64,000 nt of DNA from Zobellella maritima (lineage in GTDB: Bacteria; Pseudomonadota; Gammaproteobacteria; Enterobacterales; Aeromonadaceae), in assembly GCF_003075035.1 (NCBI RefSeq), contig NZ_QCZE01000003.1, positions 1 to 64,000 on the forward strand, given 5' to 3'. The notes beneath the pieces were generated by a model that saw only the letters and a program-made list of their open reading frames with translations, did no database searches and was not told where the DNA came from. A program made the translations under genes and the position numbers. Of this stretch, positions 56,699-64,000 are shown in pieces. Position 1 is the stretch's first letter. Every line of letters starts with the position of its first letter.

Positions 56699-57799
56699 TC
56701 ACAACGCCCTTAACGGATGCTCGCCCCAGGGGGATTCAAACAACGAAGCCAGCAGCTCCGGGTCGACCTCGGCCAGGGAGCCGAACATCCACACGGGCCT
56801 GTTGTCCTTGTCGATCAACCGGGCCCGGATCCCTTCGGGAAACTCTCGCTGACGGCAGGTCTGCACCGACAGCACCAGCTCATGCTGAAACGCCTCTTTC
56901 AACGACCAATGCCGGCCCCGCCTGAGCTGCTCAAGGGTCATGGCCATCGCCAGCGGACTGCCACTGGCCAGGTTTTTTTGCGCCCGCTGAAACCAGGCAT
57001 CAGCCACATCCTGGGACAGGATCGCTGCAACCTTGTCGGCCAGGCTATCCCTGTCCATCAGCTGCCGGATCAGCTCCCGATGGCGACGCAGCGGCGAATC
57101 CAGCTCTGCAAGCAAGGTTGCCGATGCCTGTTCCAGCTCGCGCAGCACCCTGCTCACTCCCCGACCGCTTTCCCCCTGCCAACTCTGCGCCAACAGACGC
57201 GGCAGCAGCTCATCATGCAGCTGGGCACTCAAGGCCCGATCCGCCAGCCCAAGGTAAAGAGCATCAGGAGCATTGAGCGCACATCCGGTCAAGGCGATAA
57301 ACTCCCCCAGCGCCCTGGGCAAGCGGTTTAAAAACCAGCTGGCCCCAACATCCGGATACAGGCCTATGCTGACTTCTGGCATCGCCAGGTGGGAGCGTTC
57401 GGTGACAATGCGATGGCTGCAGCCGCTCAGCAGCCCCATGCCACCGCCCATCACAATGCCGCTGCCCCAGCAGATCACCGGTTTGGGATAGGTATGAAGA
57501 CTGTAGTCCAGCCGGTATTCGTGCGTGAAATAACGTTCGGGAAAGTCGCTGTCCCCCTCGCCCTGCATGCTTTGATAGAGACGAACGATATCGCCGCCAG
57601 CGCAGAAGGCTTTCTGGCCGGCGCTGTCGAGCAGGATGGCAACCACCTGCGGATCCTCGCGCCAGGCATCCAGCCTGGGTTGGATCAGTTCGATCATCTC
57701 CAGGGTCAGGGCATTGAGTGTGCGTTCCGAGTCCAGCCTGATCTCGGCGATTCGCTTACCATCGCGGCCCCGGTGTTCGCTAAAGATAACGCCGCTCAT
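56699..57799 (-). CDS. ivdE: 3-hydroxyisobutyryl-CoA hydrolase
   Basis: 366 residues of the enoyl-CoA hydratase superfamily with the long HIBYL-CoA hydrolase layout: FCAGGDIVRLYQ, GIVMGGGMGLLSGCSHRIVTE, MPEVSIGLYPDVGASWFLNRLP, and a C-terminal extension (DKDNRPVW). It splits 3-hydroxyisobutyryl-CoA so that MmsB can act. It lies between ivdD and mmsB; gaps are 12 and 58 bases. Confidence 0.9.
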   Translation of the reverse strand: MSGVIFSEHRGRDGKRIAEIRLDSERTLNALTLEMIELIQPRLDAWREDPQVVAILLDSAGQKAFCAGGDIVRLYQSMQGEGDSDFPERYFTHEYRLDYSLHTYPKPVICWGSGIVMGGGMGLLSGCSHRIVTERSHLAMPEVSIGLYPDVGASWFLNRLPRALGEFIALTGCALNAPDALYLGLADRALSAQLHDELLPRLLAQSWQGESGRGVSRVLRELEQASATLLAELDSPLRRHRELIRQLMDRDSLADKVAAILSQDVADAWFQRAQKNLASGSPLAMAMTLEQLRRGRHWSLKEAFQHELVLSVQTCRQREFPEGIRARLIDKDNRPVWMFGSLAEVDPELLASLFESPWGEHPLRAL

Positions 57800-57811
57800 A
57801 AGCTCTCCCGG

Positions 57812-58588
57812 TCAGCGGTTTTTCCATTCGGCTTTGCGCTTTTCGAGGAAGGCATTGACCCCTTCCTTTTGATCCTCGGTATGAAACAGATCCACAAACA
57901 GCTCCCGCTCCAGAATATAGCCCTGCTGCAGCGGCCGGCAGCGGGCGGACTGGATCAGCTGTTTACAGGCCGCCACCGAGGTCGGGCTCTGCTCCGCGAC
58001 CTGCTCGGCCAGGGCCAAGGCCCGTTCACGAGCCTGCCCCCGGGGAGCCACTTCTTCCACCAGGCCGATGGCCAGTGCCTGCTCCGCATTGAGCCGTTCA
58101 CCGCACAGGATCATGCGCTTGGCCCAACCCTCGCCCACCAGCCAGGTCAGGTTCTGGGTACCACCGGCACAGGGCAACAGGCCCACCTTGGCCTCCGGCA
58201 AGGCCAGCTGCGCCTGCTGTTCGGCAATGCGCAAATCACAGGCCAGTGCCACTTCCAGCCCGCCCCCCATGGCGTAGCCGTTGATGGCGGCGATGGACAC
58301 CCCCCTGAAGGCACTCAGGGTCTCGAACGCCTGGCCGAATAGCCGGGCCATATCTCGGGCCACGCTGCGGTCGCCGTCGGCAAACAGCTTCAAATCGGCA
58401 CCGGCTGAGAAAAACTTGTCTCCGGCCCCGATCAGCACCAGACTCCAGATGCCACGATCGGCATTCAGCCGGGTCACCGTCTCGGCCAGGGTCGACAGGC
58501 TATCCGCGGTCCAGGTATTGGCCAGCGGGTTGTTCATGGTCAACACGGCCACATGGCCGTGTTTTTCTACGCGAATGGCATCGGACAT
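57812..58588 (-). CDS. ivdD: enoyl-CoA hydratase
   Basis: 258 residues of the crotonase fold: SAGADLKLFADG, INGYAMGGGLEVALACDLRIAEQ, LPEAKVGLLPCAGGTQNLTWLVG with the catalytic Glu region. It probably hydrates methacrylyl-CoA and tiglyl-CoA in valine and isoleucine breakdown. Substrate is inferred from the operon. Confidence 0.88.
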   Translation of the reverse strand: MSDAIRVEKHGHVAVLTMNNPLANTWTADSLSTLAETVTRLNADRGIWSLVLIGAGDKFFSAGADLKLFADGDRSVARDMARLFGQAFETLSAFRGVSIAAINGYAMGGGLEVALACDLRIAEQQAQLALPEAKVGLLPCAGGTQNLTWLVGEGWAKRMILCGERLNAEQALAIGLVEEVAPRGQARERALALAEQVAEQSPTSVAACKQLIQSARCRPLQQGYILERELFVDLFHTEDQKEGVNAFLEKRKAEWKNR

Positions 58589-58671
58589 GGCTGTTCTCCC
58601 TTAAGCGCGCCTTTATTGTTCGCACTATGCCGAGTGCTCCCCGGCTATCGCTGCTTACATATCAACTTCAC

Positions 58672-59826
58672 TCACAACTCCGCCGCCCCCTCCGCCAGCA
58701 CCCGACGGGCGATCAGCACCCGCATGATCTCGTTGGTACCCTCCAGTATCCGGTGCACCCGGGTGTCCCGCACATAACGCTCCAGCGGATATTCCCTGAT
58801 ATAACCATTACCGCCGAACAGCTGCAGTGCGTCGTCACAGACCTTGAAGCCCACATCGGTGGCAAAACGCTTGGCCATGGCGCAGTAGGTAGTGGCATCG
58901 GGATGGCCGGCATCCAGCTTGCTCGCCGCCAGTCGCACCAGCTGACGGGCCGCAACCAGTTCGGTAACCATATCGGCAAGCCGGAACTGCAACCCTTGGA
59001 ACTCGGCCAGGGGCCGGCCGAATTGCTTGCGCTCCAGCAGATACTGCTGTGCCAGGTTCAATGCCTGCTGGGCCGTGCCCACCGAGCAGGTGGCGATATT
59101 GATGCGCCCGCCATCCAGCCCTTTCATGGCCAGTTTGAAGCCTTCGCCTTCCTTGCCCAGCAAGGCATGGGCCGGCACCCGCACCTCTTCAAAACTGATC
59201 ATCCGCGTCGGTTGGCTGTTCCAGCCCATCTTGTCTTCCTTGCGGCCATAGCCGATACCGGGAGATTCGGCATCTACCGCGAAGGCGGAAATGCCCTTGG
59301 CACCGCCCTCTCCGGTACGGGCCATCACCACCAGCAGCTGGGTACTGCCGGCGCCGGAGATGAATATCTTGCTGCCATTGAGCACATAACCGTCACCGTC
59401 TCGGCGGGCGCTGGTCTTGATCGCCGCGGCATCCGAACCGGCATTGGGCTCGGTCAGACAATAGGAACCCAACAGCCGGCCGCTGATCAGACCTTCGGCC
59501 CAACGGGCCCTGGCTTCGTCGGTGCCGAAGCTGGACAGCATCCAGGTCACCATGTTGTGGATAGTCAGGAAGGCGGTAGTGGAGGTGCAGCCCATCGCCA
59601 GCCGTTCGAAGATGATGCTGGCATCCAGCCGGCTCAGTCCCAGGCCGCCCGCAGTTTCCGGGGTGTAAAGGGAGCAAAAGCCCAGCTCACCGGCCTTGCG
59701 CAGTATCTCTACCGGGAAATGCTGTTGCTGATCCCAGTCGGCGGCGAAAGGCGCCAACTCATTCCGGGCAAAGGCCGTCGCCATATCGGCAAAGGCCACC
59801 TGCTCGTCCGTCAATTCGAAATCCAT
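58672..59826 (-). CDS. ivdC: acyl-CoA dehydrogenase (isobutyryl/2-methylbutyryl-CoA type)
   Basis: 384 residues of the acyl-CoA dehydrogenase family with FAD: GSYCLTEPNAGSDAAAIKT, SFEEVRVPAHALLG, and the catalytic-base region RILEGTNEIMR at the C-terminus. It probably oxidises isobutyryl-CoA or 2-methylbutyryl-CoA, passing electrons to EtfAB. The substrate is inferred from the operon. Gaps are 43 bases to mmsA and 83 to ivdD. Confidence 0.9.
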   Translation of the reverse strand: MDFELTDEQVAFADMATAFARNELAPFAADWDQQQHFPVEILRKAGELGFCSLYTPETAGGLGLSRLDASIIFERLAMGCTSTTAFLTIHNMVTWMLSSFGTDEARARWAEGLISGRLLGSYCLTEPNAGSDAAAIKTSARRDGDGYVLNGSKIFISGAGSTQLLVVMARTGEGGAKGISAFAVDAESPGIGYGRKEDKMGWNSQPTRMISFEEVRVPAHALLGKEGEGFKLAMKGLDGGRINIATCSVGTAQQALNLAQQYLLERKQFGRPLAEFQGLQFRLADMVTELVAARQLVRLAASKLDAGHPDATTYCAMAKRFATDVGFKVCDDALQLFGGNGYIREYPLERYVRDTRVHRILEGTNEIMRVLIARRVLAEGAAEL

Positions 59827-59869
59827 GTTTCCCCCGCTGAAATGGTGGCCAAGGCATGCCGTCCTGTTG

Positions 59870-61363
59870 CTATCTCAAATGAATGCTCATATTGGGGCCG
59901 GCGGCGATATCGTCCTCGAACCAGCGGGCGGTAATGGTCTTGGTCTCGGTATAGAAACGCACCGCCTGCTTGCCGTAGGCGTGCTGATCGCCACAGAAGG
60001 ACTTACGCCAGCCGGTGAAGGAAAAGAACGGCAGCGGCACCGGGATGGGTACATTGATACCCACATTGCCCACCTGGATGTCATGCTGATACTTGCGGGC
60101 GGCCGCTCCCGAGGCGGTAAAGATAGAGGTGCCGTTGCCGTAGGGGTTGGCGTTGACCAGATGGATCGCCTCATCCAGGCTGTCGACCTCCAGGGCGACC
60201 AGTACGGGCCCGAAGATCTCTTCCTTGTAGATGGACATCTCGGTGGTCACCTTGCGGAACAGGGTGGGGCCAAGCCAATTGCCATTGGGGTAACCATCAA
60301 CCCGGCAATGGCTGCCATCAAGGAGGCACTCGGCGCCCGCCGCCTTGCCTTCCTCGATCAAACGCAGCACCCGCTCCCTGGCCTGGGGATTGATCAGCGG
60401 CCCGAACCCGGCCTTGGCATCATCCCAGGTTCCCGGCTGCACCCTGGACATGGCATCGCGCAATTCGGGTATCCATTCATTGGCGCTGCCCACGAATACC
60501 GCCACCGAGATCGCCATGCAGCGCTGACCACAGGCCCCCACCGACGAGCCAACCAGGTTGTTGATCACCTGCTGCTTCTGGGCATCGGGCATGATCACCA
60601 TATGGTTCTTGGCACCGGCAAAGGCCTGAACCCGCTTCATATGATGGGTTCCCGTCCGGTAAATATGTTGAGCCACGGCCACCGAACCGACAAAAGAGAT
60701 GGCCGGCGTATCCGGGTGCACCAGCAACTGATCCACCACCTGTTTGCCGCCATGCACCACCTGCAACAGGCCGTCGGGCGCACCGGCTTCCTTGAACAAT
60801 TCGGCCAGGCGCATGGGCGTCAGCGGATCCTGCTCGGACGGCTTGAGCACAAAGGTATTGCCGCAGGCGATGGCCATGGGGAACATCCACAGGGGGATCA
60901 TGGCCGGAAAATTGAAGGGGGTGATACCCACGCATACCCCAAGGGGCTGGCTGTAGCTGTAGCAGTCCACCTGGCGGGCCACGTTTTCTACCGTTTCGCC
61001 CATGCCGAGCGAAGCGATGTTGCAGGCATGCTCGACCACTTCGATGCCGCGCCAGACATCCCCCTTGGCGTCCTCCACGGTTTTGCCGCTTTCCCGTGAC
61101 AACAGGGCAGCAAGCTCGTCATGGTGCTCTTTCAGCAGTGCCTGATAACGCAGCATCAGCCGGGCTCGTTCACCCACCGGGACTTCTTTCCAGTCGGCAA
61201 AGGCCGCCTTGGCCGCGGCTACGGCCCGGTTGACCTCCGCCTCGGTGGCACAGGGCAGCTGGGCGATGACCTCCTGGGTTGCCGGGTTGGTAACCGGGAG
61301 CCACTGACTGGTTTCGCTGTGGACCATTTGTCCTCCGATCAGGAGGGGGATCTGATGTGTCAT
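59870..61363 (-). CDS. mmsA: methylmalonate-semialdehyde dehydrogenase (CoA-acylating)
   Basis: 497 residues of the aldehyde dehydrogenase family. Catalytic Cys282 lies in [17 protein letters not shown], as in Mms[22 protein letters not shown] and [11 protein letters not shown] match. It converts methylmalonate semialdehyde, NAD+ and CoA to propionyl-CoA (or the malonate analogue to acetyl-CoA). It is equivalent to ivdB and lies after a 294-base gap from ivdA. Confidence 0.95.
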   Translation of the reverse strand: MTHQIPLLIGGQMVHSETSQWLPVTNPATQEVIAQLPCATEAEVNRAVAAAKAAFADWKEVPVGERARLMLRYQALLKEHHDELAALLSRESGKTVEDAKGDVWRGIEVVEHACNIASLGMGETVENVARQVDCYSYSQPLGVCVGITPFNFPAMIPLWMFPMAIACGNTFVLKPSEQDPLTPMRLAELFKEAGAPDGLLQVVHGGKQVVDQLLVHPDTPAISFVGSVAVAQHIYRTGTHHMKRVQAFAGAKNHMVIMPDAQKQQVINNLVGSSVGACGQRCMAISVAVFVGSANEWIPELRDAMSRVQPGTWDDAKAGFGPLINPQARERVLRLIEEGKAAGAECLLDGSHCRVDGYPNGNWLGPTLFRKVTTEMSIYKEEIFGPVLVALEVDSLDEAIHLVNANPYGNGTSIFTASGAAARKYQHDIQVGNVGINVPIPVPLPFFSFTGWRKSFCGDQHAYGKQAVRFYTETKTITARWFEDDIAAGPNMSIHLR

Positions 61364-61657
61364 ACGAGTTACCTTTGAGCCGAGTCGTTAGCATTCGCAA
61401 TGGCTGTTCGCCATACCCACTACCAGGGGGTGTCCGGATATTGTGCATGCAGTAGGCTCCCCAACAGGACGCGCTCTGCGTTAGCAGATTTAGCCCACTA
61501 AGTGTTGCGCCTTCTGCCCTTATCGCGCCCTGTCGGAGCGGCAACGACATCATGAACAATACCGTGACACCTCCTAATAATAGGAGCCTTCAAGCCGTAT
61601 GAAATTCATTTGCCTCGCATCAGGGATAATGATCCCCCCCCTCTCCGGGCCCTGCGG
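61364..61657. other. 294-base gap between ivdA and mmsA
   Basis: Unusually long for this operon. It holds a small hairpin, CTCCTA (61571-61576) and TAGGAG (61581-61586) around ATAA, and no convincing frame. A second promoter for mmsA onwards is possible. Nothing else is clear. Confidence 0.5.
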
Positions 61658-62839
61658 CTAAAGCCGCTCTATGGCCACCGCCGTGGCCTCGCCGCCACCG
61701 ATGCACAGCGCCGCTACTCCCCGTTTCAGGTCTCGTCGGTCCAGGGCATGGAGCAGGGTCACCAGGATCCGCGCACCGCTCGAGCCGATGGGGTGGCCAA
61801 GAGCACAGGCGCCGCCGTTGACATTAACCCTGGCCGAGTCCAGGCCAAGTTGCTGCTGGGCCAGCATGGTAACCACGGCAAAGGCTTCGTTGATCTCAAA
61901 CAGATCCACCTCATCCCTGGACCAGCCGATCTTCGTCATGACCTTTTCCAGCGCGCCAATCGGTGCCAGGGTGAATTCTTCCGGCAATCGGGCATGGGTA
62001 GCATGCGCCAGGATCCGCGCCAGCGGCCTCATCCCTCGGGCCCGGGCGTCGGCTTCGTTCATCAACACCAGGGCCGAGCCGCCGTCGGAGATGGAACTGG
62101 AGTTGGCGGCAGTCACTGTTCCCTCTTTGGCGAATGCGGGTTTGAGGTTGCGGATCTTGTCCGGCATGGCGTTACCCGGCTGTTCGTCCGTATCCATCAG
62201 GACCAGGCCACTGCGGCCGGTGATCTCGACCGGGGCGATTTCCTCCTCGAAATCCCCGGCCTCGATCGCCCGCAGGGCACGACTCAGAGACTGCAGCGCG
62301 AAATCATCCATCGCTTCCCGGCTGATGGCGAAACGGTCGGCCACCTGCTGGGCAAAGCTGCCCATCAAACCGCCCTGATAGGCGTCTTCCAGGCCATCAA
62401 AGAACATATGATCAAGCAGCTGACCATGGCCCATGCGCAGCCCCTGCCGCGCCTTGGGTAACAGATAGGGGGCCTGGCTCATGTTTTCCATGCCGCCGGC
62501 CACCAGCAGGCCGGCACTGCCGGCAAGGATTTGATCGTAAGCCAGCATCACCGCCTTCATGCCCGAGCCGCACATCTTGTTGACCGTGGTACAGCCGGTG
62601 GTCACCGGTATCCCGGCCGCCAGGGCGGCCTGCCGGGCCGGCGCCTGACCCAGGCCCGCCGACAACACACAGCCCATGATGACTTCATCCACCGCTTCAG
62701 GTGCAACGCCGGCCCGGGCCAAGGCAGCCCGTATGGCGACCGCCCCCAGCTCGGGTGCTCGTACCTGGCTCAGCCCCCCCAGCATGCCCCCCATTGGCGT
62801 CCTGGCGGCGCCCACTATCACCACTGAGTTGCTGCTCAT
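61658..62839 (-). CDS. ivdA: acetyl-CoA C-acyltransferase (thiolase)
   Basis: 393 residues. Nucleophile Cys90 in VNKMCGSGMKAVMLA; C-terminal NVNGGACALGHPIGSSGAR and the second Cys in ALCIGGGEATA. As first gene of the operon it should cleave 2-methylacetoacetyl-CoA to propionyl-CoA and acetyl-CoA in isoleucine breakdown. The candidate LiuR operator lies 19-32 bases upstream of its start. Confidence 0.93.
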   Translation of the reverse strand: MSSNSVVIVGAARTPMGGMLGGLSQVRAPELGAVAIRAALARAGVAPEAVDEVIMGCVLSAGLGQAPARQAALAAGIPVTTGCTTVNKMCGSGMKAVMLAYDQILAGSAGLLVAGGMENMSQAPYLLPKARQGLRMGHGQLLDHMFFDGLEDAYQGGLMGSFAQQVADRFAISREAMDDFALQSLSRALRAIEAGDFEEEIAPVEITGRSGLVLMDTDEQPGNAMPDKIRNLKPAFAKEGTVTAANSSSISDGGSALVLMNEADARARGMRPLARILAHATHARLPEEFTLAPIGALEKVMTKIGWSRDEVDLFEINEAFAVVTMLAQQQLGLDSARVNVNGGACALGHPIGSSGARILVTLLHALDRRDLKRGVAALCIGGGEATAVAIERL

Positions 62840-62857
62840 CTTGCCCCCGAAATATAA

Positions 62858-62871
62858 CCTTTACGTAAAGG
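62858..62871. promoter_or_regulatory. candidate LiuR operator of the ivd operon
   Basis: CCTTTACGTAAAGG is a perfect 14-base palindrome 19 bases upstream of the ivdA start. It shares TTACGTAA with the site next to liuR. LiuR-regulated genes in related bacteria carry TTTACGT-type palindromes, as I recall. Confidence 0.65.
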
Positions 62872-63011
62872 ATTGATTGAAAAGCTAGCAAGTATCCCGC
62901 CGATTAACAAGCAGTCGCCATTTAACAAACAGCCGCCAAATGTTACAAGAAATAACATAAAATACTTATTTATCAATAGTATACGCAAGTAAACATATAA
63001 CATAAAATAAA

Positions 63012-63028
63012 CTTTACGTTTACGTAAG
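63012..63028. promoter_or_regulatory. candidate LiuR operator of liuR-liuA
   Basis: CTTTACGTTTACGTAAG: TTACGT and ACGTAA face each other with TT between, forming a 14-base palindrome within a 17-base site. It is 40 bases upstream of liuR. MerR family regulators bind such sites between -35 and -10, with autoregulation. Confidence 0.7.
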
Positions 63029-63067
63029 AATAAAATAGCCTTAACGAGGAGGTGCGAGGGATTTGCC

Positions 63068-63520
63068 ATGATGATCAAAAAAACCTACTCAATCAGCGAA
63101 CTTGCCCGCGAGTTCGAACTCACCACCCGCAGCATTCGCTTCTATGAGGATCAGCAACTGTTGCACCCGGAGCACAAGGGCACTACCCGAATTTACAGCG
63201 CTCAGGACAGGGTGCGGCTCAAGCTGATCCTGCGCGGCAAGCGACTGGGCTTATCCCTGGCCGAAATCCGGGAGCTGTTTGAGCTGTGGGACGAGACCCC
63301 CACTGGCTGCGAAAAACAGCTGCTGCTGATGCTGACAACCATCGCATCGAGACGGGCCCAGCTTGAGCAGCAGATCAAGGATATCGCCATGGTGCAGCAG
63401 GAACTGGACATTGCCGAACAGCGTTGCGCCGAAGCCCTGGCCAAACTACGCCAGCAGATGCAGAAAGGCCGGACGCCCGCCCCGCTCAAGGGATCGGACA
63501 GCAAGAGGAAGGTAAGCTAA
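63068..63520 (+). CDS. liuR: MerR family regulator of branched-chain amino acid degradation, LiuR
   Basis: 150 residues. MerR helix-turn-helix [26 protein letters not shown] at the N-terminus, then a coiled-coil region ([26 protein letters not shown]). No metal cysteines are arranged as in metal sensors. It is the first gene of the liu operon and lies divergent from the ivd operon, so it probably controls both. A GAGG ribosome site precedes ATG 63068. Confidence 0.9.
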   Translation: MMIKKTYSISELAREFELTTRSIRFYEDQQLLHPEHKGTTRIYSAQDRVRLKLILRGKRLGLSLAEIRELFELWDETPTGCEKQLLLMLTTIASRRAQLEQQIKDIAMVQQELDIAEQRCAEALAKLRQQMQKGRTPAPLKGSDSKRKVS

Positions 63521-63521
63521 G

Positions 63522-64000
63522 ATGATTGCTCAATATTCGGAATTGAATTTTGGCCTGGGTGAAACCATCGACATGCTGCGTGAACAGGTCAATGGCTTCG
63601 CCGCCCGGGAAATCGCCCCCCGGGCCGCCGCCATCGACCGGGACAACCTGTTTCCGGCCGATCTCTGGCGCAAGTTCGGTGACATGGGCCTGCTCGGCAT
63701 TACCGTAAAAGAGCAATACGGTGGTGTCGACATGGGCTACCTGGCTCATGTGGTGGCGATGGAGGAAATCAGCCGCGCCTCGGCGTCGGTGGCCCTGTCT
63801 TACGGCGCTCATTCCAACCTGTGCGTCAACCAGCTCCACAAAAACGGTACCGAGGCACAGAAACAAGCCTACCTGCCCGGACTGCTCAGCGGCGAACACA
63901 TAGGCGCGCTGGCCATGTCCGAACCCAATGCCGGCTCCGACGTGGTGGCCATGAAATTGCACGCCCGCAATGCCGGCGATCACTTTGTACTGAACGGCAA
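63522..64000 (+). CDS. liuA: isovaleryl-CoA dehydrogenase, N-terminal part (cut by window end)
   Basis: 159 codons of an acyl-CoA dehydrogenase, open at the window edge. It begins [20 protein letters not shown] and carries [31 protein letters not shown] and [15 protein letters not shown], which match LiuA. It would oxidise isovaleryl-CoA in leucine breakdown. ATG at 63522 is 1 base after the liuR stop, so the two are coupled. The rest of the liu operon lies outside the window. Confidence 0.92.
   Translation, partial: MIAQYSELNFGLGETIDMLREQVNGFAAREIAPRAAAIDRDNLFPADLWRKFGDMGLLGITVKEQYGGVDMGYLAHVVAMEEISRASASVALSYGAHSNLCVNQLHKNGTEAQKQAYLPGLLSGEHIGALAMSEPNAGSDVVAMKLHARNAGDHFVLNG

Overview
The window reads as a continuous chromosomal segment of a gammaproteobacterium, about 58-60% GC by eye, most likely a marine member of the Aeromonadales (Oceanimonas/Oceanisphaera/Zobellella type). 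This placement is inferred from protein resemblance and gene order; the 16S fragment is too short to settle it. MutH (Dam-directed mismatch repair), LuxS, NhaR/NhaA and several E. coli-like gene neighbourhoods put it in the Enterobacterales-Vibrionales-Aeromonadales-Alteromonadales clade. I see no insertion sequence, prophage, CRISPR array or tRNA gene. Almost every gene belongs to a recognisable housekeeping or metabolic locus.

Layout. 1-350: the 5' end of a 16S rRNA gene on the minus strand, with its leader, boxA antiterminator and two promoters. 527-1726: nnrS, a nitric-oxide-stress membrane protein with candidate operators. 1998-7240: clpB, pgeF and rluD with divergent bamD, as in E. coli; clpB has a near-perfect sigma-32 promoter. 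7322-13977: gshA coupled to an M16 peptidase, a quinone-oxidoreductase-like enzyme, a 55-residue membrane protein and fpr. 14074-15183: the rpsF-rpsR-rplI ribosomal operon, without priB. 15568-22878: an EamA transporter, elaA, rlmB-rnr, luxS, glnB and nadE. 22957-27825: a type IV minor-pilin locus (fimT, pilW, a pilX-like gene, a 690-residue pilV-like gene, and divergent pilE) at the position where P. aeruginosa keeps its own, but without pilY1. 27985-35723: ispH, fkpB, lspA, ileS, ribF and murJ as one tight minus-strand cluster, then rpsT. 35798-38366: a HlyU-like ArsR regulator and nhaA-nhaR. 38552-44424: thyA, lgt, ptsP, rppH and divergent mutH; the 676-base rppH-mutH gap has perfect DnaA boxes and clustered GATC sites and looks like a DARS2-type replication-control element. 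44473-50765: rplS, trmD, rimM, rpsP and ffh with divergent ypjD and corB, then nsrR. 51048-64000: etfBA, etfQO, a seven-gene valine/isoleucine degradation operon (ivdA to ivdG), and divergent liuR-liuA.

How the genes work together. The last 13 kb is one metabolic unit. Acyl-CoA dehydrogenases of branched-chain amino acid degradation pass electrons to EtfAB, and EtfQO passes them to ubiquinone. LiuR, a MerR regulator, probably controls both divergent operons through two TTACGT-type palindromes that lie just upstream of each. NsrR (50.5 kb) and NnrS (1 kb) suggest a nitrosative-stress response. ClpB, the HlyU-like regulator, Fpr and GshA add heat, redox or thiol protection. Extragenic palindromes related to CGGGATTGGGGACT occur in three gaps, and a separate REP-like element lies upstream of rpsF.
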